A stretch of DNA of 64,000 nucleotides from Periplaneta americana (lineage: Eukaryota; Arthropoda; Insecta; Blattodea; Blattidae): NCBI RefSeq assembly GCF_040183065.1, contig NC_091127.1, positions 28,388,891 to 28,452,890 of the forward strand. Direction: 5' to 3'. Numbering within the stretch: position 1 is the stretch's first letter; every line of letters starts with the position of its first letter. The notes under the pieces are model-generated. The model had not been told where the DNA came from. It did not search any database and was given only the letters and a program-made list of their open reading frames with translations. Made by a program: the position numbers and the translations under genes. Shown here in pieces: positions 54,311-63,880 of the stretch.

Positions 54311-55428
54311 CAGTGGCGTAGCATGAAATTTTGAGCAGGGGAAGCTAACTCAAGTTGTCTTTCATGCAATATAAGAAAACGTATTACAAAAATACAGTCT
54401 TAAAATAAATAGTTGTCAATTTCAAGTCAGCAGTCGAAGATTGGTTGGAACCTCGTAAGTAACACCAATAAGGCATGACCTCAAATGATACGTAGTAAAA
54501 TATGATTTCACGGTTTATACATATCTCTTAACAAATAGACACGTAAACGTATAACATTAGCTCACTCCCTGTCGTACTTAGAGAAATCACAATATTAGTA
54601 TCATTACGTAAGTATGCGTCTGTCTTTTGGTTGTGTCCTTCATTGACAGCAAGGGAGTCGGTCATTTGTTTTTTAAATCACACTTTTGTTCGTAAGTCAG
54701 ACTTGATAATACAATTTTCCTAAAAAAAATTCAAGTAAATTAGTGTCAGGAACTGTTATTTCACTCATTATTTATTATATCAGCCACAATGCACACTAAC
54801 ACTTCAACTGAACACAACTGACGAAAAGGGATAACTCGGAAACTACTTATTTTACTGTAAATGTTAAAGATAGCTTCTTGGGATCCTTGCGACTAGGGTA
54901 GTTTAGTTAGAAAGGGATGGAAAATCTGCAGGGTTGATTACACAGGTCCACACCTGTGGAGTAACGGTTAGCGCGTCTAGCCGCGAAACCAGGTGGCCCG
55001 GGTTCGATTCCCGGTCGGGGCAAGTTACCTGGTTGAGGTTTTTTTCCGGGGCTTTCCCTCAACCCAATAGGAGCAAATGCTGGATAACTTTCGGTGTTGG
55101 ACCCCGGACTCATTTCACCGGCATTATCACCTTCATCTCATTCAGACGCTAAATAACCTAAGCTGTTGATAAAGCGTCGTAAAATAACCAACTAAAAAAA
55201 TTCATTACACAGAAGAAACCAGTCTGCTTGGAAGCTGGTGTGTGCAGGCTTCTTGTTTACTGCTGCATCACAAGTCATCCTGAGCTGCCGCATCACAATA
55301 TTTAACGCGTAAATATAAATTTTATTAAAATTAATAAATAATTTTCTCCATAAACTGCAGGTTTATTATGAAATTATTATTAACTGGAGAAGCTAAGCTT
55401 TTTAGCTTACATTGACGCTACGCCACTG
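54311..55428. mobile_element. Non-autonomous hAT element with perfect 8-bp target duplication and nested SINE
   Basis: Flanked by GTGTTCTC at 54303-54310 and 55429-55436. Ends CAGTGGCGTAGCATGAA and inverted ATTGACGCTACGCCACTG; CAGTGGCGTAGC is a classic hAT terminus. Without the nested SINE it is about 850 bp. No transposase coding. Confidence 0.94.
54946..55203 (+). mobile_element. tRNA-derived SINE, family A, nested in the hAT element
   Basis: Flanked by ATTACACAG at 54937-54945 and 55204-55212. Best-preserved head of the family: GTAACGGTTAGCGCGTC (A box) and GGGTTCGATTCCCGG (B box), body, and tail GCGTCGTAAAATAACC with A run. It inserted after the hAT. Confidence 0.95.
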
Positions 55429-55469
55429 GTGTTCTCTCTCACTGGCTCTGTTTGATCTGCAGGATGAAC

Positions 55470-55765
55470 CGAAAGTAAAAGGTAAAAAAGGTAAAGGTAT
55501 CACCGTAACATGCCATGAAGGCAATTGGGGGGGGCATGGAAGTAGAGCCCCATGCTATCCATGACCTTGGCACTAGAATGAGGTGGTGTGGTCGGTACCA
55601 CGCTCTGACCGCCTTTTACCGCCGGGAAGGAGGCTAAGTGAACCTCGGGGACGTTCTGAAAGTTTGGCAATGAGAAAAAATCCTGTCACCACTTGGGATC
55701 GAACCCCGGGACCTTCCAGTCTGTAGCCAGCTGCTCTACAAACTGAGCTACCCGGCCGCCAAGTA
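55470..55765 (-). mobile_element. tRNA-derived SINE, family with TACCTTT tail
   Basis: Minus strand: GGCCGGGTAGCTCAGTTTGT (A box), GGGGTTCGATCCCAAGTGG (B box), a GC-rich body with CACTTAGCCTCCTTCCCGG, and a tail of CCTTTTACC/ACCTTT repeats. Head is tRNA-like with a mismatched anticodon stem. Confidence 0.82.
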
Positions 55766-56000
55766 GTGGCATTAATTTTATGGACTTATTCTTTGACATA
55801 TTTCAGACAAAAAGGTTTTATATAATTTTGCTCGTTTTCTCTTCCTTTTCGAAATAAAAATTGTTTCTATGAAACATTTCATAGCGTGTTTTGAGAAAGC
55901 CATTGATTTAATTCCCAATATGCTCACTTAATTTAAGAGAGCAGTACGTTATGATAAGAAATGATTGAAAGAATTTTAGTTTTGTCCTTTAAAAGTGACG

Positions 56001-56076
56001 AAATTTGATCCGAACAAAAGTAACTTTTCATTCTTCAAAGGAATTTTACAATGTTACTTTTGTTCGGATCAAATTT
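56001..56076. repeat. Perfect 24-bp hairpin abutting a LINE
   Basis: Arms 56001-56024 and 56053-56076 are exact reverse complements with a 28-base loop. The right arm directly touches the broken 3' side of the minus-strand LINE at 56077. Confidence 0.95.
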
Positions 56077-57039
56077 CCCTAGACTGTGCAAGATTAATCC
56101 AGTCTTTATCATCATATTCTGCCTCCCTCAAATACATTTTAATATTATCCTTCCATCTACTGTATTATGTTTCGGCCTCCCCAAAGGTCTTTTTCCCTCC
56201 GGTCTCCCAACTAACACTCTATATAAATTTCTGGATTCGCCCATACGTGCTACATGCCCTGCCCATCTCAAATATTTGAATTTAATGTTCCTAATTATGT
56301 CAGGTGAAGAATACAATGCATACAGTTCTGCGTTGTGTAACTTTCTCCATTCTCCTGTAACTTCATCCCTTACAGCCCCAAATATTTTCCCAAGCACCTT
56401 ATTCTCAAACACCCTTAATATCTGCTCCTCTCTCAAAATGAGAGTCCAGGTTACATACAGCCATACAGAAGAACCGACAATATAACTGTTTTATAAATTC
56501 TAACTTTCAGATTTTTTGACAGCAGACTAGATGACAAAAGCTTCTCAACCGAATAATAACAGGCATTTCCCATATTTATTCCCGAGTGTCATTTATATTT
56601 GTTACTATTGCTCCAAGATATTTTAATTTTTCCACCTCTTCGAAAGATAAATCTCCACTTTTTATATTTCCATTTCGTAGAATATTCTGGTCACAAGACA
56701 TAATCATATACTTCGTATTTTCGGGATTTACTTCCAAACCTATCGCTTTACTTGCTTCAAGTAAAAATTCCGCGTTGTCCCTAATAGTTTGTGGATTTTC
56801 TCCTAACATATTTACTCATCCGCATAGAAAAGAAGCTTATGTAACCCGTTCAATTCCAAACCCTCTCTGTTATCCTGAACTTACCTAATGATATATTCCA
56901 GAGCGAAGTTAAAAAGTAAAGGTGATAGTGCATATCCTTGCTTTAGCCCGCAGTGAATTGGAAAAGCATCAGACAGAAGCTGGCCTATACGGTCTCTACT
57001 GTAGGTTTCATTGAGACACATTTTAATTAATCGAACTAG
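56077..57039 (-). mobile_element. LINE family P, minus copy of a head-to-head pair
   Basis: On the minus strand it runs from LIKMCL-like and GLKQGYALSPLLF-like palm sequence through [32 protein letters not shown], and the GHVARM block to about WINLAQ, where it stops without the usual end and GTAA tail. The lost tail shows a deletion or incomplete event on this side. Confidence 0.85.
56128..56809 (-). pseudogene. LINE family P reverse transcriptase remnant, minus strand
   Basis: Two frames: 56809-56576 ([36 protein letters not shown]) and 56436-56128 ([49 protein letters not shown]). A deletion/frameshift between 56460 and 56570 removes part of the thumb. Not functional. Confidence 0.82.
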
Positions 57040-57893
57040 TTACATCAGCTGCTTGTCTATGCGGATGACGTGAATATGTTAGGAGAAAATCCACAAACGA
57101 TTAGGGAAAACACGGGAATTTTACTTGAAGCAAGTAAAGAGATGGGTTTGGAAGTAAATCCCGAAAAGACTAAGTATATGATTATGTCTCGTAACGAGAA
57201 TATTGAACGAAATGGAAATATAAAAATTGGAAATTTATCTTTTGAAGAAGTGGAGAAGTTCAAATATCTTGGAGCAACAGTAACAAATATAAATTATACT
57301 CGGGAGGAAATTAAACGCAGAATAAATATGGGAAATCCCTGTTGTTATTCGGTTGAGAAGCTTTTATCATCCAGTCTGCTGTCAAAAAATCTGAAAGTTA
57401 GAATTTATAAAACAGTTATATTACCGGTTGTTCTTTACGGTTGTGAGACTTGGACTCTCACTTTGAGAGAGGAACATAGGTTAAGGGTGTTTGAGAATAA
57501 GGTGCTTAGGAAAATATTTGGGGCTAAGAGGGATGAAGTTACAGGAGAATGGAGAAAGTTACACAACACAGAACTGCACGCATTGTATTCTTGACCTGAC
57601 ACAATTAGGAACATTAAATCCAGACGTTTGAGATGGGCAGGGCATGTAGCACGTATGAGCGAATCCAGAAATGCATATAGAGTGTTAGTTGGGAGGCCGG
57701 AGGGAAAAAAGACCTTTGGGGAGGCCGAGACGTAGATGGGAAGATAATATTAAGATGGATTTGAGGGAGATGGGATATGATGATAGAGAATGGATTAATC
57801 TTGCTCAGGATAGGGACCAATGGCGGGCTTATGTGAGGGTGGCAATGAACCTCCGGATTCCTTAAAAGCCAGTAAGTAAGTAAGTAAGTATGA
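57040..57893 (+). mobile_element. LINE family P, plus copy of a head-to-head pair
   Basis: Begins abruptly at [10 protein letters not shown] (motif C) where the minus copy ends and runs to the family 3' end CCAGTAAGTAAGTAAGTAAG. It overlaps the minus copy in LINE coordinates, so the pair is not a simple 5' inversion of one insert. Confidence 0.9.
57070..57594 (+). pseudogene. LINE family P reverse transcriptase, motif C to connection
   Basis: 174 residues: [90 protein letters not shown]. Ends at a TGA (ordinary TCA, Ser) at 57592. The remainder to 57865 continues with a frameshift near 57705 (an extra A in GGGAAAAAAG). Confidence 0.85.
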
Positions 57894-57911
57894 ATACCCG
57901 GTACGCCTAGT

Positions 57912-58164
57912 TCTTTTTTATGTCATGTAAACTTGACTCTTGACCAAAGTTTTTAGACACCCGGTAGTCAGTTTTTTCTGCCATGTAAAGTTGACCCTTG
58001 ACCAAAGTTTTCAGACACCCGGTAGTCATTTTTTCTGCCATGTAAACTTGACCCTTGACCAAAGCTTTCAGACACCCGGCAGTCGGTTTTTTCTGCCATG
58101 TAAACTTGACCCATGACCAAAGTTTTCAGACACCCGGTAGTCGGTTTTTTCTGCCATGTAAACT
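57912..58164 (-). repeat. 58-bp satellite, inverted left array
   Basis: About 4.5 units in the orientation opposite to the large array at 62755. Unit landmarks: CTGCCATGTAAACTTGACC, TTGACCAAAGTTTT, GACACCCGGTAGTC. More diverged between units than the right array. It starts directly after the LINE tail. Confidence 0.95.
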
Positions 58165-58716
58165 GGATCCGTGGACACATGTAGGCGCTGGGTCACAACC
58201 GCCGTCGCGTTGAGTGTAGCCCTCGGCGTCATCGAGGCAGCTGCGTGCTTCGGTCCTCCCTACCGAATAAATTACGGCATGGTGCCAAATATCACATAAT
58301 TCCATAATTGCGGGATATTTTGTAGGCTCGGTCCCCTAACGCAATTTTGATATCGCAGTGAACAGTTGAAGGAGATCAATGTTTGTGGGTCACTGCGTTT
58401 ATAGTGTTCGTTAAAATTGGAGTTCCTGTTGGTTGTTGAGATACGATATCGAATAACATCTTCAAACCGATATCACAGTCTACTATATACAGTCGCGAAG
58501 CTTGAGGTGTTTTTTTTTTTTTTGCAAATCTCGTGATAAAGCGCTCCAAGTGGTTAGCAACTAGAAACAATAGACTGTCCATGGTTGACTTTGGACTGTG
58601 TCGTATTTCTATCGAGTGCTAGCTCCTTGCGTATTTCACATTGATGCTTGTGAAATGTTCGTTATTGGTTATAATGAAAATGTTAATGGCTAAAATATAA
58701 TAATTGGAATAATAAT

Positions 58717-58863
58717 ATGGGACAAGGAGGAGACGTTTGTAATGCTATAAACTGTAGCAACAGTAAGAGAAAGAGGCCAGAGTTATCCTTTTTCCGGTTT
58801 CCGAAAGATTCAGAAAGGTTCCTGGGTTTCCACAAGAATGCTGTGCAGAAACAAAACTGTTAA
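58717..58863 (+). pseudogene. THAP zinc-finger N-terminus of a P-like transposase
   Basis: A 48-residue ATG-started frame: MGQGGDVCNAINCSNSKRKR, then PELSFFRFPKDSERFL. THAP domains begin with C-x2-4-C and have an FxRFPK(D) block; here C8-x4-C13 and FFRFPKD at residues 25-31. The rest of the domain (Trp, the CxxH pair and AVPTIF box) is not found; the reading diverges after SER and stops at 58861. It would bind the element's ends in an intact transposase. Alternative: a captured host THAP exon, less likely because it sits at the proper 5' place within P-like ends. Confidence 0.75.
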
Positions 58864-59002
58864 TTTGAAGTTCTTTGTGACTGTTAGAATACATTATATC
58901 CTTAAATTTCACAATGAAATGTTTCAGTCTAACCGAAAGGACATTAGATACCGGTTAAAGTTCTGTCACTTAGGCTGCTAAATTTCCAGAGAAATGAATG
59001 TT

Positions 59003-59325
59003 AGGTCTACTTTTTTTTCAGAGGATATATTTTTAATTGTAGCTATTAATTTTGTTATTACTTTTATGTGTTACTTTACTAAAGACGTAGAAAAACCTAA
59101 GTTTGTTTTAATGAAATTTATTGATCACGTTTTATTTTCAATTCCGGTGGGATTATTATTGCTTAGGCCTACTTTTTTCTTCAAAGGATATGTTTTTAAT
59201 TATAGCTGTTAATTTTGTTGTTATTTTTATTTGTTGCTTTACTAGAGACTTAGAAATAGTCTGTTACAATAACATTTATTGATCACGTTTTATTTCCAAT
59301 TCTGGTGTGATTATTATTGCTTAAC
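59003..59325. repeat. Diverged tandem duplication, about 165-bp period
   Basis: GTAGCTATTAATTTTGTTAT at about 59038 recurs as ATAGCTGTTAATTTTGTTGT at about 59203, and TTTATTGATCACGTTTTATT at 59117 and 59275. It lies inside the P-like element. Confidence 0.88.
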
Positions 59326-59816
59326 CTCATTCCACTTTGTTAACTACGTAAGCCTACACTACAAGTACCAGTACACGTAAGTTACTCCATTAATTCATAT
59401 TTCCATTATTATTGTTGTAAAGGGAAATGCAAATTAATCTTTATTGGTTTCATAGTTAATTATCGCTATAATCTTGAATGAGTGAAGCGATTATAGTAAA
59501 TTTCAGTTCGTTTTGCACAAACAAAAATTATATTAACTTATTTCTTGCAGGTATCTTCGAGTTTATGGTGGAATTTAATATACTTCATTAAAATAATAAA
59601 TTAACTTTATGCATTTAATATTTCAATAATGGAAGGAAGGTGTTAATTTTTCCAAAAGAAGACGACAACGAAAGTGTAACATATTTTTCGGCTGCTAGGA
59701 AAGAGATCTGCGATGATGAGGCGATAGTAGCGATCCTAGTGGTGGGCAACTACCCATGTTTGCATTTTTACTACATATTGAGCTTCGCGACTGTATATAG
59801 TAGACTGTGCCGATAT

Positions 59817-60770
59817 ATTGAGGTAGAAATCAGCTTAAGGTTTTTATAGCAAACTAGTGATATAGCTGCCACTCACTGAAATATAGAAATCAAAATCTAA
59901 TTTAAGTTATTCTCTACATCTACTTAAATAACCGCAAAACGTTTCACTTTCATATCATCAATATAGCATTAATATGTATAATTAATGAAAAATAGTCACA
60001 TCATGGCATTAACTACAATAATATTTCATTTCTAATGGTAATAATGTTATCAAACCACTTCAGGTTTAGAAGTTTTTAATATCCAATACACAGCTGTACC
60101 TAGAAAATTACACACCACAGAATCGAACCTGTAAATTATTTTTAGTAACTTACGTTTTTAATAACCAATTTAATTGGAGCTCTAAATATGTCAGCATTCT
60201 AGCAGATCATGGCCTTCGTGTAATATTGTTTACTGTAGTGTGTGTTTTGTTTTATTCTGAAATGCAATTAGCTTGTTTAGCGTTTTTTTAATTGTATAAT
60301 ATAAAATTCGTTCAGGACACTACTAGCTAGTTCTGAAAACTGACGACAGATGGATTTTGGAAAATAGGAAAATTATGTTGAAAAATTGACATTTCACTGA
60401 AAACTACTATTTTTCTGAAAAACTTTGATGTCCAAGCTTCAAAATGAGGGGTCATTTATTAAAATCCGTTCAGTCATTTTCCCGTAATTTCCATTACCAG
60501 TTCAAATTATATATTTTATCGCTAGAGCCAGACTATTTAGTAAAAAACAAATTATATGATATATATGCAAATTCTATAATTTAGATAATTTGTTTATTGA
60601 GTAATATTATAAATACAAATTTTATATTACCATAATTTTGTCTAAAATCCAATGCACGGGACTTCTGACTGTACGTGCTTTGTACCCATCTATCTAATTG
60701 GTTTAATTTTTATCCTGTTACTAGCGACGCCCTGTATCAAATGCGGGAGAAAGCTATGAAAATTACATTG
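59817..60770. other. AT-rich spacer with decayed repeat
   Basis: 60440-60520 (AAAATCCGTTCAGTCATTTT, CCCGTAATTTCCATTACCAG) resembles the phrase used in the Helitrons here (ATCCGTTCAGCCATTATCGC), perhaps distant homology. No coding recognised. Confidence 0.4.
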
Positions 60771-60771
60771 T

Positions 60772-60870
60772 GGTAAACAGCGCCAGCGGGATTCGAACCA
60801 ACGACCGAGTGCAGACTTTGAACACATGTCCCGTTCTCTACCCCTACACCTCAATCTCAGGCACAACCCC
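60772..60870 (-). mobile_element. tRNA-like sequence, probable SINE head
   Basis: Minus strand: GAGGTGTAGGGGTAGAGAAC then CGTTGGTTCGAATCCCGCTGG (B box in a T-stem). Upstream and downstream do not close an acceptor stem, so not a tRNA gene. Confidence 0.5.
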
Positions 60871-61074
60871 AGACAGTTGTTCTGGGCAGGTTTTCCCTAG
60901 TCCGAATATAACAATTCCCATGTATTTGCAAGAGACATGGGCTGCTGTCTACCTCTGCTACGTGTACGATTCATGACATAATTATCATCAAAATAATCGA
61001 AGATTGTGGTTAGCTCATCCATAACATTTTATATACAGTAGATATCGTCAAGGGAAGATACACGAAGGGAGGGA

Positions 61075-61225
61075 AAATTGTGGTGGCGAATAGTGATGAA
61101 GAAATGAAATTGGTGACAAAATATGGTGACGACAAAATTGAATTGGTGACAAAATGTTGCAGTACCAAAATGTAATATGTGACGAAATCACCGGGTGACA
61201 AAAAATCGGTGACAACAATTCCGAA
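61075..61225. repeat. GGTGACAAAAT degenerate short repeats
   Basis: GGTGACAAAAT, GGTGACGACAAAATT, GTGACGAAATC, GGTGACAAAAAATC and GGTGACAAC recur at irregular spacing, about eight times in 150 bp. Confidence 0.75.
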
Positions 61226-61322
61226 TCCCCACTACCGTACCGATTTTTCACCCCATTCGAAAAATACTAATCACAGTAAAATTGCAAACAACTATAATTT
61301 TACTCTAAACCAGTGGATGCCA

Positions 61323-62306
61323 TCTATTCTAATAATAAATCTGTAGCCGAAATTTTTCTGGTAATTTTCGATTTTACAAAAATAATTGGCCCTAACATAT
61401 ATAATTAACCACCCTGAAACCGAAAATAGCTTTTTTGAAATTTTTTTGTTTGTATGTCTGTCTGTCTGTCTGTATGTTTGTTACCTTTTCACGCGATAAT
61501 GGCTGAACGGATTTCGATGAAAATTGGAATATAAATTAAGTTCGTTGTAACTTAGATTATAGGCTATATGGCATTCAAAATACATTATTTAAAAGGGGGA
61601 TTATAAGGGGGCTTGAATTAAATAAATCGAAATATCTCGCTTATTATTGCTTTTTATGAAAAATGTTACATAATAAAAATTTCTTTAAAAATCATTGCCG
61701 ATAAATTTTATTCTTTGAAAAATTTTGATAGGACTGATATTTAATGAGATAAATGAGTTTTAAAATTAAAATAACTGCCATCTAAGGCCGTGTAATGAAC
61801 TAAAAAACAAATGACTTCGTCTGTAAGGGGCCTTGGACAGCAACAATCGAAAGCTATGAAAGATAGCCTACAGATAATGTTTCTGCGTTTCTGTGAAGTA
61901 ATATCGGAAGCTAAATTAACCGATTTGTATAATTAATTATTAATTCACCATTGGAAAGTGTAGTTTCTCTAGATGGACATAATGCTATAATATTGTCACA
62001 GTAACTTCTGAGTGAATCGAGGACAGGTAAGATTAAAATAGATTCTTATGCACAGAAAACTTGATAGGCTATTCTGTACATTCGTTTCCTGTATTTCCTA
62101 AACTAATTTTTATGACCAAATGAGTGGTCTCTGGATCAAAATGATCGCATTTTAATTCTTTAGTTAAATTTAAATTAAGTAACATAATAAACGATTTATC
62201 CTTCTATCAAACACGAATGTTCCCTGGATCAAATGTCCTATTTTAATTATGTAATTACTTTATATTTATTTCTAACGGGTGCAGCGGAGCGCACGGGTAC
62301 GGCTAG
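61323..62306 (+). mobile_element. Non-autonomous Helitron, copy 4
   Basis: Begins TCTATTCTAATAATAAATCT after A, ends GTGCAGCGGAGCGCACGGGT ACGGCTAG before T. Subtype as copy 1 (62010-62130 matches 1490-1600: ACGAATGTACAGAATAGCC on one strand). Little diverged from copy 1, so this subtype moved relatively recently. Confidence 0.8.
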
Positions 62307-62754
62307 TCCAAAATAAGATTTTAAGCAATAGTTTTTTTTTTGTATTTTCCGAAAGAAATTAAAAAACAATTACGACAGTCACAGATGGATATTGAATCCA
62401 CTTTTGGAGAGATGCATTCACCTGGGGGAAAATTAATTGAAATAATATGTAGGCCTACCTATTGATGGAATATTGGAACTAGACCTTTTCTCGCAGTACA
62501 TAGACAAGTTTTATATAGGAAGTAAAGCGCACGAATGTGCATAAAGATAGTATAATAGTTTAACAGTTTTCCTTGCGGTATTCACTTAGTTTTTTTTGCG
62601 TTTTAAATACTTATAATGGTACCTTTCACATAGATTCTCATATAGTTCACACACTTTCACTTGGATTATGGAAATATTTTTTTTTGCAGAATTTATGGTG
62701 GTAGCCAAGTACTGCTAGTTCAGTGATCGCGCTTTTTAATTCCTGATTGGTCAA
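62307..62754. other. Spacer between Helitron and satellite
   Basis: No feature recognised. Confidence 0.45.
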
Positions 62755-63490
62755 GTGTCAAGTTTACATGGCAGAAAAAACTGACTACCGGGTGTCTAAA
62801 AACTTTGGTCAAGGGTCAAGTTTACATGGCAGAAAAAACTGACTACCGGGTGTCTAAAACTTTGGTCAAGAGTCAAGTTTACATGGCAGAAAAAACTGAC
62901 TACCGGGTGTCTAAAAACTTTGGTCAAGGGTCAAGTTTACATGGCAGAAAAAACTGACTACCGGGTGTCTAAAAATTGTCAAGGGTCAAGTTTACATGGC
63001 AGAAAAAACTGACTACCGGGTGTCTAAAAACTTTGGTCAAGGGTCAAGTTTACATGGCAGAAAAAACTGACTACCGGGTGTCTAAAACTTTGGTCAAGAG
63101 TCAAGTTTACATGGCAGAAAAAACTGACTACCGGGTGTCTAAAAACTTTGGTCAAGGGTCAAGTTTACATGGCAGAAAAAACTGACTACCGGGTGTCTAA
63201 AACTTTGGTCAAGGGTCAAGTTTATATGGCAGAAAAAACTGACTACCGGGTGTCTAAAAACTTTGGTCAAAGGTCAAGTTTACATGGCAGAAAAAACTGA
63301 CTACCGGGTGTCTAAAAATTGTCAAGGGTCAAGTTTACATGGCAGAAAAAACTGACTACCGGGTGTCTAGAAACTTTGTCAAAGGTCAAGTTTACATGGC
63401 AGAAAAAACTGACTACCGGGTGTCTAAAAACTTTGGTCAAGGGTCAAGTTTACATGGCAGAAAAAACTGACTACCGGGTGTCTAAAAACT
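62755..63490 (+). repeat. 58-bp satellite, main array
   Basis: About 13 units, 55-59 bp each: GTCAAGTTTACATGGCAGAA, AAAACTGACTACCGGGTGTC, TAAAAACTTTGGTCAAGG. Two units have the shorter AAAAATTGTCAAGG variant, and the AAGAGTC variant appears in units 2 and 6, suggesting a four-unit (about 229-bp) higher-order repeat. The frames FTWQKKLTTGCLKTLVKGQV-type are by-products. Confidence 0.97.
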
Positions 63491-63880
63491 TAAGTCTAGT
63501 TTCGATTAACCATGGTATCAGTTGGATAAAACTCCTACCAGATCTCTTATCTCTTCTGTCTCCTTGTTCGTAGCAGTTCTTGCTCTTGGGGTGTAGATAG
63601 TTATTCGGATGTCCTCAACAAGAAAGTTCTCCCTCGCTAACTCGTAAGCAAAGCGGGAAGGTGTCTATTTTGAGATTACTAGCGTTCTCTTGAGATATCT
63701 TGCCTTTGTACTGTCTATTAGAAAAGTTTTATAACAAAAGAATATCTCGAACTTGCAAAAGAAGGTCTTAAATTTTTGATAACATTAGCAACCTCGTACT
63801 TATTTTGTATAAGTTTCTTGTCTACGATTTCCATCAAAAACAATAGCGAGAAATCTCCTTTAACTTCAAAATGGTATCAC
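63491..63880. other. Spacer, no gene recognised
   Basis: Nothing supportable. Confidence 0.45.

Larger units (their letters stand above)
58474..59809 (+). mobile_element. P-superfamily-like DNA transposon with THAP start
   Basis: Inverted ends CACAGTCTACTATATACAGT (29 bases, to CGCGAAGCT) at 58474-58502 and 59781-59809, flanked by a perfect CCGATAT at 58467-58473 and 59810-59816. The interior starts a THAP zinc finger in the correct orientation. P elements are the DNA transposons whose transposase begins with a THAP domain and make 7-8-bp target duplications (family knowledge). The inner part is mostly non-coding, so this is a deletion derivative. A related copy begins at 63881. Confidence 0.82.

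Noticed and set aside
62976-63573. Repeated peptide FTWQKK / DYRVSK frames, candidate repeat protein
   Set aside because: 58-bp satellite is not a multiple of three and reads open in several registers; no start, no flanking coding, both orientations exist.
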